Assembly: GCA_033439685.1 (NCBI GenBank) | Contig: JAUEDM010000001.1 | Coordinates: 4,774,001-4,838,000 of the forward strand | Length of the DNA: 64,000 nt | Direction of reading: 5' to 3' | From: Apodospora peruviana | Lineage: Eukaryota > Ascomycota > Sordariomycetes > Sordariales > Lasiosphaeriaceae | Shown here: piece by piece, positions 1-11,686 of the stretch | How positions within the stretch are numbered: the stretch's first letter is position 1 | How the letters are laid out: each line of letters starts with the position of its first letter | The notes under the pieces: generated by a model | The model's database searches: none | Seen by the model: the letters and a program-made list of their open reading frames with translations, nothing else | What the model was told of the DNA's origin: nothing | Program-made: the position numbers and the translations under genes

Positions 1-1410
1 AGCTCGGAGGAGAGCCGCTTGCTCAAACTGACAAATTTCCAGAGTTGGGCTGCCGCGTTTGGAAGAAATGCCCGGATGAGATGAGAAGAGGAGCTTTACT
101 GCGCAGAGAACTCAAGCGACAGCGTCCTTCCCGCGCCCTTCAGCGAGTGTAAGGGACTCGAGATGACCAAAGTGGTTGCATCGTAATCCGCAGATACCGG
201 TCCAACTGCGAGCCCAGCAGCCACTGGAGTTTTCATCGATGTGTGAGTGGTTCAGAGTGGACGAATGCCAAATTCGAACGGATTACGGATAGTACGCCGT
301 CTCGTCTTGTCGTCTCTTTCTCTTTCACTCTGGCACTCCTCACATCGCGACCCCTCCATGTTCAACAGCAAACAGCACCACCCATGGAGGTACCGTGGTA
401 CCGACCCTGTCCCTGTCCATGTCTCGTCATTCCTGTCCGATCGCACGCAGAGATCGCCTCGACCGGCCAACCACCATTGCATCCAGCTTGCAGCACCACA
501 CACCGGACACCCATACCAGACCAACAATGGCAAACCGGCCGCTCCAGAGGCCCTGGCGGTGGAAGTCGACACCATCGGCCGCGCAGAAAAGGATTTCTTC
601 TTTCAGGCACAGCAAAGAATATCGTGGCAGTCCAAACAGCCACAACCTATCCCTCTCCCCACCACCGTGAACTAAACTCGTAGCTATCCAGGTCCACCAC
701 CAACACCGCCTGCTGGCTGCAGCTTTGGATCCGTAGTGTACACCACGCTACCGTATTCCCGCATGCACGTTCTTGGTCCATACTCGGCCAGCCCAACCTC
801 TAACCTGCTACTGCACACCCCGCGCTGGTCCAACTCTGGTTCAATTGTCTGCTTCGGAGTGTGTATACTATGTACTTATATGGCCTGGGCGGCCGTGTGG
901 GATGGAGACACTCACCTGCCGTCCCGTGTGTGTGCTCGAGCACACGGTTATATCTGCCGGCTCGCCCACCTCCCAAGCTCCCACGATATTTTTAAGCTAC
1001 GAGAGTAGGCTACCTGCTTCGCCCTGGTGTCCCGCCTAACCTTGACTTGCTTCGGTTTGCATGTTGCTCATGTACAATATATAGACGAGGGAGCTTCCCC
1101 CCACGTCCTCTCCTTTGCTTCATACTTTCCTCTTGAGCCTCGCCGATCCAAGGCCTCGTTCTGCGGGGCTGATGTCTACAACACACATGGAGTCCTTTTG
1201 CCTCCGTGACTTCTAGCTCCTCCAACACGTTTGTCTCCCCAGTCTTTTCTCCTTCTGCTTGTGTTAGCACCGCACGTCTGCTGTAGGCTTGGATCTCTTC
1301 AGAGGACTACCCAATATCCTGTTGAAATATGCCTTGTCTATCCTCTACGCCCCCGCCTGTCAAGGTCCACGGTCCAGCTCCTGGTAGCCCGCGTCTGGTG
1401 AGAACCGAAC
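1..1410. other. Intergenic / upstream region of the first membrane-protein gene
   Basis: No convincing gene is visible here; the open frames are short, overlap on both strands and have no recognisable domain. A TATA-like stretch (AATATATAGA, about 1077-1086) lies roughly 330 bases before the ATG at 1411. It is followed by a CT-rich tract (about 1090-1400) of the kind common in fungal leaders. The interval therefore probably contains the promoter and 5' leader of the gene at 1411. The TATA assignment is inference. Confidence 0.4.
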
Positions 1411-2805
1411 ATGCCTTGGCCGAATATGCCGGCGTTGGCATGTTTAGTTTTCCTCGTCTGGCTGGCCCCAGTAGCTCTAGCTGTGGTGTTAGGCCGTGAC
1501 GCTGCTATGGGCCAGGGCTCTACCGGTCTGGATGGGCTTCGTGTTAGGCGCCGGCAGGACTCACCGGAGGACGGATTTCGGTGGTCGACGTGGTCGAGGA
1601 CGAGATCACATACACGAACGCGGTCGACCATGCTAACGGACCCAACTTCAGGACCACCACCAGCTCCCACGCCTTCATCGCCTCCACCTCCACCTCCACC
1701 GCCAGTTTCGGACCAGACATCAACACCCGCCACGCCTCCAACTACTTCCACTACTTACGGCTTCCCGACCGGGGACCCTTCTCTTTCTTCCGGTGGACCG
1801 TTGCCTGAGACGACAGAAGTACCGACGACATCTAGCGAGGTTTCGGGGACCGGTGCTATGCCGACAGTCAGTACTTCGACGACAGCATTCTCCACCACAA
1901 CTTCTTCTTCAGCAAGCCCAGAATCCACGAGCAGCGACGCCTCGGGGATTGGGAGCAACAGGACTCTCGTAATCACCCTGAGCACTGTGCTCTCGGTGGT
2001 GGGGCTCTTGCTGGTTGTCGGAGCGATTCTGATCTGTTGGAAATATCGGCGGCATCGCGCGCCTTTCTTCTCGCGGGGCATCTCTCCGATTGATGATGAC
2101 GAGATAGCGACATGGAAGGTTCCACGGAACGAAAAGGCCGGGATGACAGGCGGAGAGACGGATGTTGAGGCCGAGGGAGCAGCGTTGGGAGCAGCAGCAG
2201 GTGCTCGAGACGGAGGCAGCCCGACGCACGCTAAACATGCCTCAACAAGCTCCATCAAGAAGCCACCCAGCGTGATCGTATACAGCAACGCTCACGGACA
2301 GGGAGGCTACCAGGGGTCAGTGGACGAGGGCTCCCCTCGCTCCTTCGCCCAGAGCAGCACCCAGACAACACCGTATGGCAAGGCAAGCTTCGACAAGGCA
2401 CTCCCGCAGACCCCTATACAGGCGAGAGCGCCAAACGCCAGGGCTGGTCTCACTGACGAGGCCATACCCGGAGACGACCCATTCCTGCCGAGCCCGAAGC
2501 GCCAGCCCTCGCGGCTCTCCAAGATGCCGCCTGGTTTTTCGTCGCAGCGTCGCGCCCATACACGGGCGAGGAGCTCGCGGAGCAGCACCCACAGCTTTGG
2601 GGGTTATGGATATGCCAGCTCAGACGTGGGACTATCGCCTCGGCACTCGCACGACAATTATGTCAGCCCGCAACGCACTCATACCAGAGTTTATTCTTCG
2701 TCGTCGATACCTCCGCGGCTATCGTTTGGAGATGAGGGCCTTATTGGCGGACTGTCGCCCCGGCCGTTGTTTCGTGACGATGAGATTGGCAAAGCCATCG
2801 GCTGA
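1411..2805 (+). CDS. Single-pass membrane protein with S/T/P-rich ectodomain, function unknown
   Basis: An intronless frame of 464 residues. Residues 1-28 form a hydrophobic signal peptide. Residues about 75-180 are rich in Ser, Thr and Pro, with a run of prolines near 91-98, which suggests an O-glycosylated stalk. One transmembrane helix (about 184-210) is followed by basic residues (KYRRHR), which predicts an outside N-terminus. The long cytoplasmic tail is low in complexity and rich in Ser, Arg and Gly. It is probably a plasma-membrane or wall-associated protein. The architecture resembles fungal wall-sensor-like proteins, but there is no WSC or other named domain, so I assign no function. 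The next gene on the same strand begins 1.3 kb downstream. Confidence 0.75.
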   Translation: MPWPNMPALACLVFLVWLAPVALAVVLGRDAAMGQGSTGLDGLRVRRRQDSPEDGFRWSTWSRTRSHTRTRSTMLTDPTSGPPPAPTPSSPPPPPPPPVSDQTSTPATPPTTSTTYGFPTGDPSLSSGGPLPETTEVPTTSSEVSGTGAMPTVSTSTTAFSTTTSSSASPESTSSDASGIGSNRTLVITLSTVLSVVGLLLVVGAILICWKYRRHRAPFFSRGISPIDDDEIATWKVPRNEKAGMTGGETDVEAEGAALGAAAGARDGGSPTHAKHASTSSIKKPPSVIVYSNAHGQGGYQGSVDEGSPRSFAQSSTQTTPYGKASFDKALPQTPIQARAPNARAGLTDEAIPGDDPFLPSPKRQPSRLSKMPPGFSSQRRAHTRARSSRSSTHSFGGYGYASSDVGLSPRHSHDNYVSPQRTHTRVYSSSSIPPRLSFGDEGLIGGLSPRPLFRDDEIGKAIG

Positions 2806-4109
2806 GCTTCGGGGCACTATTTCATCTCCCTTGAACCACGTGCACACTTTATTCCTTTCTGGGTCTGGACACCACCGGACACGGGCATACTGTGACCGCA
2901 AACGTGTTTGATTTTTGGTTTCTGATTTTGAGTTCCAAGATGATATGATGAGCTCGGGAAGCCAGCTGGCTGATGATATATTTATGAAAGTGGATGGACT
3001 GATGGATATACCCCAACGCTGCATGCCGCAGTGAACGCAGCAGAAGTATTGCTAAGGCGATGGATATCTTCTATGTAAATGTTTTCGCTCTTCTCTTATT
3101 TCTTGGTTATTTTGTTCTCTGGAGACAGAAGTTTCGCATTGAGCCGATCGAGGGGACTCGGTCGGGCTGAACAACAAACAGCATGATGGATAATGGATGA
3201 TGGATAGAGACGATGGAAAGGTTTGCATACCTTAGATACCTTATATTCCTACCTGTCATTTTTGAGATGTATATATCATACTATGTAGCATACTTACCAT
3301 GAGGACTCTGCCTGCCAAGATGGAAATCCATGACAAACTGAATATCAAAGACTTGAAAAGTATAGAGTTTGCAGCATCATGTGCAAGTCGACAATGAGGA
3401 TTGTCTACGATAGGGGCTTCGGCCCAGTCGTGTGTCGCGCCAGGTGGGCATGAAACTATAAAAATAGAAGACAAGAATTTATCGAGAATGAACAATAATC
3501 ACGATATGATGATAGCAGTAAGGTATATAGGGATCCACGGATGTAAGTGAAGGAAAGGCTTGTTTCCTGGCGCAGAAAAGGTGGTAAGGTAGGTAGGTAA
3601 GGTACCTAAGGCGGGTAGCCGTTAGGCGGTGGGCTACCAGTAGGTAAGGTTCTTATCCCGTACCCCAAATTTCAGTTTAGCGCGTCCTTCCCGTCCGTCC
3701 TCCGTCCGCATTTCGTTGGAGCAAAAAGTCGCGACGATAACGCGGCGACCGATTTGTTCTCGTCACAACCATACGTTAGACTTTTCTCCACACACAAACC
3801 ACACGCACTCGGCCGTTCCCCCAAGGTCTCAGAAACCAATTGGTCCCTTGCTCCAGAAGAACTCAATCAATATACGCCGTCGTGATCGTTCGTTGTATAC
3901 TTCCACGTACGTTGGGCTTTTTTCCCGCGACGCGAATCGCCTTCACGAACGAACGAGCTTTCACGAGCGACGATCGATCAACCCCTGACGACTGACAACC
4001 ACGACGGGAAGGAGAGGTCGGGAAATAGACAGGCAGAGCATAGCAAATCAGAGCATAAGCGAACACTTAAAGGAAAGGCTTAAACGAAATACACCAGCGA
4101 CCACACAAC
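2806..4109. other. Intergenic: 3' region of the membrane-protein gene and dpb4 upstream region
   Basis: No gene is supported. The right half holds a TAGGTAGG/GGTACC-rich cluster (3581-3655, listed separately) and then the presumed dpb4 promoter and leader. I see no strong TATA box. Confidence 0.4.
3581..3655. repeat. TAGGTAGG / GGTAAGG motif cluster
   Basis: Repeated GGTAAGGTAGGTAGGTAAGG-type words with a central GGTACC and a second copy near 3640. Similar clusters recur in other intergenic parts of this window, for example near 11641, 16421, 42469, 48345 and 58790. Confidence 0.6.
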
Positions 4110-5273
4110 ATGCCGACGCGCAAGAGCGAGTCCGGCGCGCGCCGAACCGACCTCTCGACTGCACGATTCGTTCTCGCAACGCCAGAGGAACCAGCAGCCG
4201 AAAGTAGCGCAACCATCATAGAGCAGCCAGCTGCTAGTCATGCTTATCCGTCTTCTTCATCCACCACTACTACTACCGACCAACAACAACAACAACAACC
4301 AGAACCTTCTGCTGCGGCGGCAGATACCTCCGTATTAGGCGGCGGCGCGCATTCGGGCTCGTCGCCGTCGGAAAAGAGGGACAAGGAAAAGGAACGCGAA
4401 CGAGATGCACCGGTCACTATCGAGGACTTGACTTTGCCCAAATCTATAATCACGCGGCTGGCCAAGGGCGTGTTGCCGCCCAACACGCAAATACAGGCCA
4501 ACGCGATTCTGGCGCTCAGCAAATCTGCTACGGTGTTTATCAGCCATTTGGCCAATGCGTACGTTTCATACCCGTGTTATTTCTTGGCTGTGGAAACATG
4601 GTATGCTAACACAGCATGGATAGGGCAAACGAGTTCACAGTATCGTCCAACAAGAAAACCATCATGCCGGCCGACGTGTTCAAGGCGCTCGACGACACCG
4701 AGTTCGGATTCATGCGGGAACGGTTGGAAGCTGAGTTTGCTAGTCCGTCATTTCTCTCTCACGCCCAGGCAAAGGCATGTAATGTAACTGACCCAAACTA
4801 CAGAATTCAATGAGATCCAGACATCGAAACGGTCTACATACCGTAAAAAGGTGGCGGCAGCTAAGAAGGGTGGCGCCAACACGTCCATGATTAGCACTGC
4901 CAGCGGTGGCGGTGCGGAAGACGAACAGGATCGGAGTCTGCTCCAGCAAGCTGCCGCCTCCACAGAGGGTAGCCCGAATCAGCCGAGAGTAACCAAGAAG
5001 GCCAAGATTGATGCCAGTGCGGCGACCGCGGCGGCAGATTCTTCCAAAATGGATGTTGATGGGACGGAGGAGAATGGTAATGAGCCCTCTGATGCCGAGA
5101 CTGTTCCTGACGAACAGGATGAGGAAGATGAAGAGGAGGAGGAGGAGGAGGAAGATGAGATCGAGGAAGAAGATGAAGAGCAAGATGAAGAAGGCGATGG
5201 GGACGAGCCGGAGGAACGGGCGGGTCCCGATGAAGAGGATGAGGCGTTGGATGATGATGACGATAGTGAATAG
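4110..5273 (+). CDS. dpb4: DNA polymerase epsilon subunit D / CHRAC-type histone-fold protein Dpb4
   Basis: Three exons (4110-4558, 4624-4742, 4804-5273) encode 345 residues. The introns are 65 and 61 nt with GT...AG ends and CTAAC/CTGAC branch sites. The middle (about residues 103-190) is a histone fold of the POLE3/Dpb4 type: an EDLTLPKSIITRL start, AILALSKSATVFISHLANAANEF for the central helix, and KKTIMPADVFKALDDTEF at the end. In other eukaryotes Dpb4 pairs with the Dpb3-type subunit in DNA polymerase epsilon, and a Dpb4 dimer also serves ISW2/CHRAC remodellers. The N-terminus carries a polyQ/S-rich extension and the C-terminus is strongly acidic (D/E runs from about residue 260), both usual for fungal members. 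Without splicing the frame breaks inside the histone fold, which supports the exon model. Confidence 0.92.
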
Positions 5274-6108
5274 TGAAGTGTGTAGGGTCGAAACTATTCG
5301 GGAATATGAAAATTGACCTGGAGAGAAATGATTATGGTTAGATACATTATTTACTACCTGGATAAATTGGTCAATCTGGCTCGGGGGTGGATAGGTATAT
5401 TGTTATCCTGGCCGATCCCTTATTTTGGGCACATAGAGACACATATGCATGGGATGCGGATAGACGGATAGTCAGTACAGAATATTTTGTCTGTAGTGGT
5501 TAACTGTACCAGCCCTCGAACGAGCTGCTATTGATGGAAGGGTGAGACGTGGTATAGAAAGGGCGGCTATGATCTGTGAACCCCCTTTACCCACTCTTAC
5601 CCAGAAACCAACGGTTTTATTATTCTTATTTTAATCGATCAGCTCAAGCCTATACTTGGGATAAAGAATACCTATAATCAACCAGTTATCTGACCCTCTG
5701 CCCTAAGACGCAATAACCAATCACGAGGCTCCTCGATTTGTCGAGACCAATACGACCCAACCCTGGCCATTAACACCCGCAGCAAGTTCTCCTCACCAAA
5801 GAACCACACCAAAAAACACAGTTGGCTCCTCCCATCTCGAGATAGTAGCTACGTCATGGAAGATGATCCCGCTCGACCCCGGCCAGACGGCCACCCAAAC
5901 CACGTTGTATTGTCAGGCAAGCTTCCAAGTTCACAGCTCATTCTCAGAAAGATGGCACTTCTTTCATTCCATTTTCCCTCACCATACACACAACATGAGC
6001 ATGAATATGGAATCTTAACTGCCTACCCTCGGACCACTTGTTGACAGCATGCCACAGTGACAAACAAGAATTCTTAGTTTGAAAAGACAACAGCAACAAC
6101 CATAAACT
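5274..6108. other. Intergenic between dpb4 and the Cys-rich membrane-protein gene
   Basis: Nothing gene-like is supported. A 62-codon frame at 5856-6044 has no recognisable features and no splice link to the downstream gene. The stretch probably holds the dpb4 3' UTR and the next promoter. Confidence 0.4.
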
Positions 6109-7533
6109 ATGGCAAATATCCTAGTCAGCAATGGCACGTGCTACACAGCAGCGGGAAAGAAGCTCGACAAGAGCTTCATCCCGTGCGGCAACGCCGCTTT
6201 TGGGCATCAGACCTGCTGCGGCGCTGGCGATAACTGCCTCAAGGACAATGCGTGCTTCGGCGTTCATGGGTCCGGGTACGGCAGCTTTCTGACGTACATG
6301 GCCGGGTGTACGGACCCAGACTACAAGGACAAGAGCTGTCCCGATAAGGAGGGGATTGGTAAGTCAGCCCACACACATGGAGTTCTTGGAGGGAAAAAAA
6401 GAAACTAATGATGATGGTGAAAAGACCAGCCATGGATAGCGCTCACGCTCTGCAACGAGGGCCGCAAGGACGGGTTTGGCGTCTGGGCTGCTTGTTCGCA
6501 AGTCGGAAACCCGTCGACGCTTCAGCCGGGATCGTACTGCTCGTGCAGCGAGACCGCGAAAGCGACCGTCGCTTTTACGGATGGGGACGTCATCGCCAGC
6601 ACGGCATCTCTACCACAAGCCACGGGACAGAGCATCCAGTTCTTTGTGGGATACGTACCCTCCGGGACAGTAACGGAGCCGGCGGCCCCGCCTCCACCGG
6701 GAGCATCGACGACGGGTCCGAGTCCAGGTACCAGTAGTGGTGGGAACATTAATACCCCGACGCAAGGAACGACGGGGCCAACGCCAACGACGTCTGGGGC
6801 GGACCAGCCGAGTAATACCAGTTCTGGTGGTTCATCTCCTTCCCAAACCGGTGGTGACAGTGGCAATAGTAGTAGTCCGCCGGGTAGTGACCCAAGTAAT
6901 GATAATACCGGTACTAGCCCTCCCCCCCAGTCACCAGCACAACCGAACGAAACAAGCAGCAGCACTGTTTCATCTCCCTCCTCCTCCTCCTCCTCCCCCC
7001 CTTCCTCATGCCAAAGCAGCAGTAATAGCAACAACAATACTGACCCCCAAACCCCAGGAGAATCATCATCGGGAGCATCATCTGGTCTCAGTCCAGGAGC
7101 AAAAGCCGGCATCGGCGTCGGAGCCGCAGTCGCCGTCCTCATCTTCCTCGCGGTAATGGTCGCCCTATTCCTCAGCCACAGGCGCAAGTTGGCCGCGCGG
7201 CGCCGGTCCTCGGCGGCGGCAGCAGCAGCAGAGTCCGAAAAAGGGGAAGCCAAGTCTTCGGCGAAGCACCATTCTAATACGCCCTCGGAGGCCGACGGGC
7301 AACCGGCAAGGCCGTGGAGTATGAGGAGCGAACTTGAAGGGAGTCAGGTACCGCAGGCTGCCGGGATGGAGGGTGTTATAGCGGGAGCAGGAGCAGCAGG
7401 GAGGAGGAGTAAGGAAGACGAGGTAATAGGGGACGGGTTGAGTCCGATTGCCGAGTTGCCTGGGAGTGAACCGCAAAAGGACCAGGATGGGAGACGAAGG
7501 GTTGTTGTTGGGAATGGTACCGTGTATTTGTAA
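6109..7533 (+). CDS. Cys-rich single-pass membrane protein with S/T/P stalk, function unknown
   Basis: Two exons (6109-6358, 6425-7533; 66-nt intron with a CTAAT branch site) encode 452 residues. The N-terminal domain (about 1-165) has many paired cysteines (FIPCGNAAFGHQTCC, CSETAK and others), typical of an extracellular disulphide domain. A Ser/Thr/Pro/Gly-rich stalk (about 165-305) precedes a transmembrane helix (about 311-333) and an Arg-rich cytoplasmic flank (HRRKLAARRR), so the N-terminus should face outside. No signal peptide is visible at the ATG, so insertion would have to be signal-anchor (type III), or a first exon is missing. The family looks like a common lineage-specific fungal surface protein. 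I do not know its function. Confidence 0.78.
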
Positions 7534-8022
7534 GAAAGTCGGCCAGGAGATGTAATGATGTATATGTGGGTTTGGCCGGCCGGTTGGTGGCTATTGGGTA
7601 ATTATTTATGGGCTACAATGTTGATGTACACCACGAAGCAGCAAGCATGTATATTGGATCTAACTTTACTATTGATGATCAAATTCACTTAAGGTATTTG
7701 GGCATACAACGCAACAACAGATTAAGGAAAAATCTCGCAGCTCTCCCAGAGACATCGTTTGAGCTGAGAGATATATGTTGGCTCATCCATTTGCTTAAAA
7801 TATATTGGTGCATGTCGTTCATTTCTGTTGGGTCTATTCGCCTTATTTATTTGACGCGACTTTTTTTTATTTCATTGATCAGACGCCTGGCCTCTAATTG
7901 TAGGAGCCGTGTCATAATCCCAGCCTGCAGACTTGGGGTATAACCTGCTTCTCACTATGACAGGTACCGAAACTACATTCTCACACCCCTCTCACACCAC
8001 ACACACCACACACACCAGAAAC
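7534..8022. other. Convergent intergenic between membrane-protein gene and dis3
   Basis: Both flanking genes end here. The sequence is AT-rich, as expected of 3' UTRs, and finishes in a CA-rich tract at 7981-8017 just past the dis3 stop. No gene is seen. Confidence 0.45.
7981..8017. repeat. CA/CCACA-rich simple repeat
   Basis: Imperfect CACACC/ACACAC repeats lie immediately downstream of the dis3 stop codon, within its likely 3' UTR. Confidence 0.6.
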
Positions 8023-11000
8023 CTAAATCGCTTTAATAAGCTCCATCTTGATGCCCCTCTTCCCCGTAGTCTCATCCTTTTGATCCGTAACCTTGACCCT
8101 AACCTTCTGGAACAGCTCAACAGTCACCTCTCTGCTGCCCGTCGTCGTGAGCGTGTACGTCTCGGCATCAAAGGTGGCCTGCGGCTCCGGGTCCGCCAGG
8201 TCGCGCAGCCGAATCAGACTCTCGATGCCGAACCGCGGCACGAGCACGACAAACCCATTACTGAATATCTTCATGACGAACCCGTCCTCCTCGGTGGCCT
8301 TGCCGCGCAGCGCCTGCCCGACGTAGTACGCGATGCTGGCGCGCCCGGCCAGTTGAGCGTTGCGATGGCGCACATTGATGCTCTTGCACACGGCCTCGAG
8401 CCGGCCGCGGCTGCGCACACTCGGGTCGACCGCCTCGTACTCGATCGCCGCCGCAAGCTGGCGATGGGCCACCAGATCCGCGTACCGCCGGATGGGGGAG
8501 GTGAAGTGCGTGTAGATCTCGCTGGCGAGCCCGTAATGGCGGAACTCGGGATACGCCTGCGTTCCGGAGCAAAAGTACTCGGCCGACATCATGCAACGCG
8601 TCGCCATGATGCGGATCAGAGTGTTGAAGAAAGGGTTGTTTGGGTCTACGCACGCGTCGAGACTATCGGCAAGCGCGCGGGAAGACTCCACGCTCAGCTC
8701 ACGTCCCTTCTTGACCCGGAGCTGGTTGGAGAGCTCGTCAAAGTTGGTCTTGGGCGGGGCCGCGTGGCGCCGCAGAATGGCCGTCTGCGGGAAGGCCTCG
8801 TATATCTTGGCCGCGACGCTGGTGTTGGCGAGAAGCATGAACTCCTCCACCAGTGACATCGTGTCGAGTAGCTCCTTGGTCTTGACGTCGATGGGATCCG
8901 ATGTCTCCGACTCCATCTGGACCTTGACCTCGGGCGAAGAGAGGCTCAGCGCGCCGGCGTCCAGTCTCTTCTGCTTCAGCTTCCTGGAGAGCGCGAGCAG
9001 AGTCCGGATGCTCTTGGTAAGGTCGTCCTGTTGCGAGGCATCGTCGACTCGCAGCTGTGCTTGTTCGTAGCTGAATGCCTCGCGGGACTTGATCACCGAC
9101 TTGGTGAACCGCACGTTAACAATATCTGCGTCGGGAGACAGCTCCCAGAGAACCGAAAAGGCATAACGCTCGACATAGGGCTTGAGCGAGCACAGATCTG
9201 TGCCCAACAACATGGGCAACATGTCGATGCGCTTGTCAACCAGGTATACCGTTGTACCACGGATACTCGCTTCCGTATCCATGGCGTTGTTAGGCTTCAC
9301 AAAGTGAGACACGTCGGCAATGTGCACACCCACTTCGGTATTTCCGTTCGGCAGAGGCCGGGAATGGAGCGCATCGTCGATATCCTGACAGCCAATTGGA
9401 TCGATGCTGCAGATCAGGAGACCCCTGAGATCTTCTCGGTCCCTCCACCCTGGATCATCTGTGCTGGCGGGCACTTTCCAGTCATGACCCTCCTTGGGCA
9501 GGCAGTCCAAAACGGTCTTGGGGAAGGGTCGGTACTGGACGTCATACTCTAGCAGGAGAGCCTCGGTCTCAGCAGCCTTGGTTTCCAGTTCTCCGAGCGA
9601 GCGGACGAAATGGCCAGTCGGGTGCCGGGACGCGCGATCCCAAGCATCGATGGTCACCAGGATCCGCTTTCCGATCAATTCCGTCACCTGTCTCGTACGC
9701 AGGCGGATCTTGGGGATCTTCTTGTCCATAGGGATGACGAAGACCGAGTCCTGTTTCCGCCCCTGTGACCCCGATTTACTGACCGACGACTGGTCGATGT
9801 GGCCGACGTATTGACGCCAGTTCCGCTTCACCACGCCGACAACCCTGGCGGTAGGCTGAGCGTGACCCTCGGTAGTCTTGCTCTGTGTCCGCTTCACTTC
9901 CTCTTGCAGCGCCTTGCGTTCCTTCTCTGACACAAAGTCCTCGCCCTCGGCATCAGGGTTCTCGTTCTTGGTAATGGCCTCCTCCTCGATCACCTGCGTG
10001 GATGGCTCCTTCCACTGATCCTTGGGGAGCACTTGTACGACTACCAGGTCGCCATCGACAGCCCGGTTGATGTTCTCCCTGCCCAGAATCAGCAGCGCCT
10101 TGGGGAAGGCAGGCACGCGTATGGAGCCTTCTAAATAATTGTAAGGGGACACGTTGAATATCCCCTGGTGGAGCAGGCCACCCTTGACGCCGGTCATCAT
10201 CTTGGACATGGTGAAGAACTCGGGATATAAATTCTCGCCACCGGAGCGTCTGCTGTCCTTGGACGCGGTGATGTCCTGGTCTTGGGTTTCGGGTATCATA
10301 TCCAGCAGCCGCTCGCCGTCCTTGAGCGTCTTGACGTACTCGGACAAGGAGCAGGCCGGGATTCCCTCCTGTCTCGCCTTGCGCAGGTTATCCCGATCGT
10401 TACTCAGCATAACCACAGCAGGCACCGCCGCCTTCTTCGCTCCCGAGGCGTGGGCAAGGTGCTCGCCGTACCACTTGGCGGCTTTCCGGACAGCGCGGTC
10501 GTTGCGGTCGTTGACCGTCTCGCCCTCGTCCCGGGCGACGTGGGTCTCGAGGCGGAACTCATTGAAAAACACGTAGCAGCGCTTGTCCTCGCTTTTGGTC
10601 AGGGCAATCAGGCGGTTGTACAGCGGCAGCGACCGGTTCCGCAGCTCCTCCAGCACGACCTGCAGCACCACGACGTCGTAAAAGGCTGAACTCTGCTCAA
10701 ACAGGTCCATGGCGTTCAGGAAAGCATTAGTGTCGGGCACCAGATAGTGGCCCTGAGGGAACTGCTTGGTTCCGGCGGGCTTGTCTGAGAGCACGAAGGG
10801 GAGTGCTACACCAGTGTTAGCGGACGGTGGTTGGTGGCTTGGGGCTGATGGAGGATAGGCTCACTTCGACCTGCTGCATCCTTGGGAGCAGTCTTGAGGC
10901 AACCGCGGCATAGCTTGGACGAGCAGGGGATGTCTTGGCGGAGGTAGACCTCTCTCACGATCTTCTGGACCTTGCCGCTCTTTGTGGATCGCACGTAGAC

Positions 11001-11060
11001 CTTGCTCGAGATATTGGCCGCGAATGGATCCGAGTCCAGCGACCGCTTGAGGCTGGCCAT
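8023..11060 (-). CDS. dis3: Exosome catalytic subunit Dis3/Rrp44 (RNase II-type 3'-5' exonuclease with PIN endonuclease)
   Basis: Two exons on the minus strand (11060-10865, then 10805-8023; 59-nt intron) give about 992 residues, close to yeast Rrp44 (about 1000). The start shows KIVREVYLRQDIPC and further cysteines, the CR3 motif region. The PIN domain follows with VPDTNAFLNAMD, a VLEELRNRS segment and VMLSNDRDN, which provide its acidic residues. Cold-shock/S1-like OB regions precede the RNB domain, where IGCQDIDDALH carries the catalytic aspartates. HFTSPIRRYADL and a C-terminal S1 region complete the protein. It is the processive nuclease of the nuclear and cytoplasmic exosome. A second donor 6 nt upstream (GTCGAA at 10870 rather than GTGAGC at 10864) keeps the frame, so two residues at the junction are uncertain. 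Confidence 0.95.
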
Positions 11061-11640
11061 TCTTATCTTTTTAAGACGACACCTCAGTTCGCGTTTTAAT
11101 TTATTGCGCGATACTCTGTTTTTTGTTGTAGGGCTTTTGCAATTTTATGTGCGGCAATCGATGTGTGAGATTCAGATACCTGCTCGCTCTTTGCCTCACG
11201 ACGCTTCGCTTGATACCAGGTAATGCCAATCCACGAATTTTTTGACGGGAAGGTGCCGAGCAAAGCGGTAGAACGAGGTGCAGATGGCCAATCAGCAACG
11301 ACCCTGCGCTTGATCGTCTTGGCTTTCGGGCGGCCGGGCCTATGAGAAGCGCCCTAGCCGCCGCCCTTTCCCTGTAGGCTGCAGAATACTCCGAACACTC
11401 CACTTCCAGTCGTGGAGCACTGAAGGCTGAAGCACTCCGGAAGGGCAAGGTTGGGTCCCGGGAGATGGAAAGAAACAACCACCTTCTGCGTGCGGGTAGG
11501 GAAACCGCCGACCGGTACACCACCAAGCACCTTGCGTACCTGAGGTAGTGGACCCATCTACTACACTGCATGGAAGGTACACCATTTACAGTTCATACAT
11601 TACATTGCACCACCCTACTGCACTGACTGCAGTACAATAC

Positions 11641-11686
11641 CTTACCTACTGTAGGTAGGTAGGTAACTACCTTAGGTAACTAGGGC
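11641..11686. repeat. CCTACC/TAGGTAGG motif cluster
   Basis: CTTACCTACTGTAGGTAGG followed by further AGGTAACTACC words makes a partly self-complementary cluster upstream of dis3. It resembles the clusters at 3581 and 48345. Confidence 0.6.

Noticed and set aside
7933..8856. A 307-codon plus-strand frame opposite dis3
   Set aside because: It is the antisense shadow of the well-supported dis3 RNB and S1 coding sequence.
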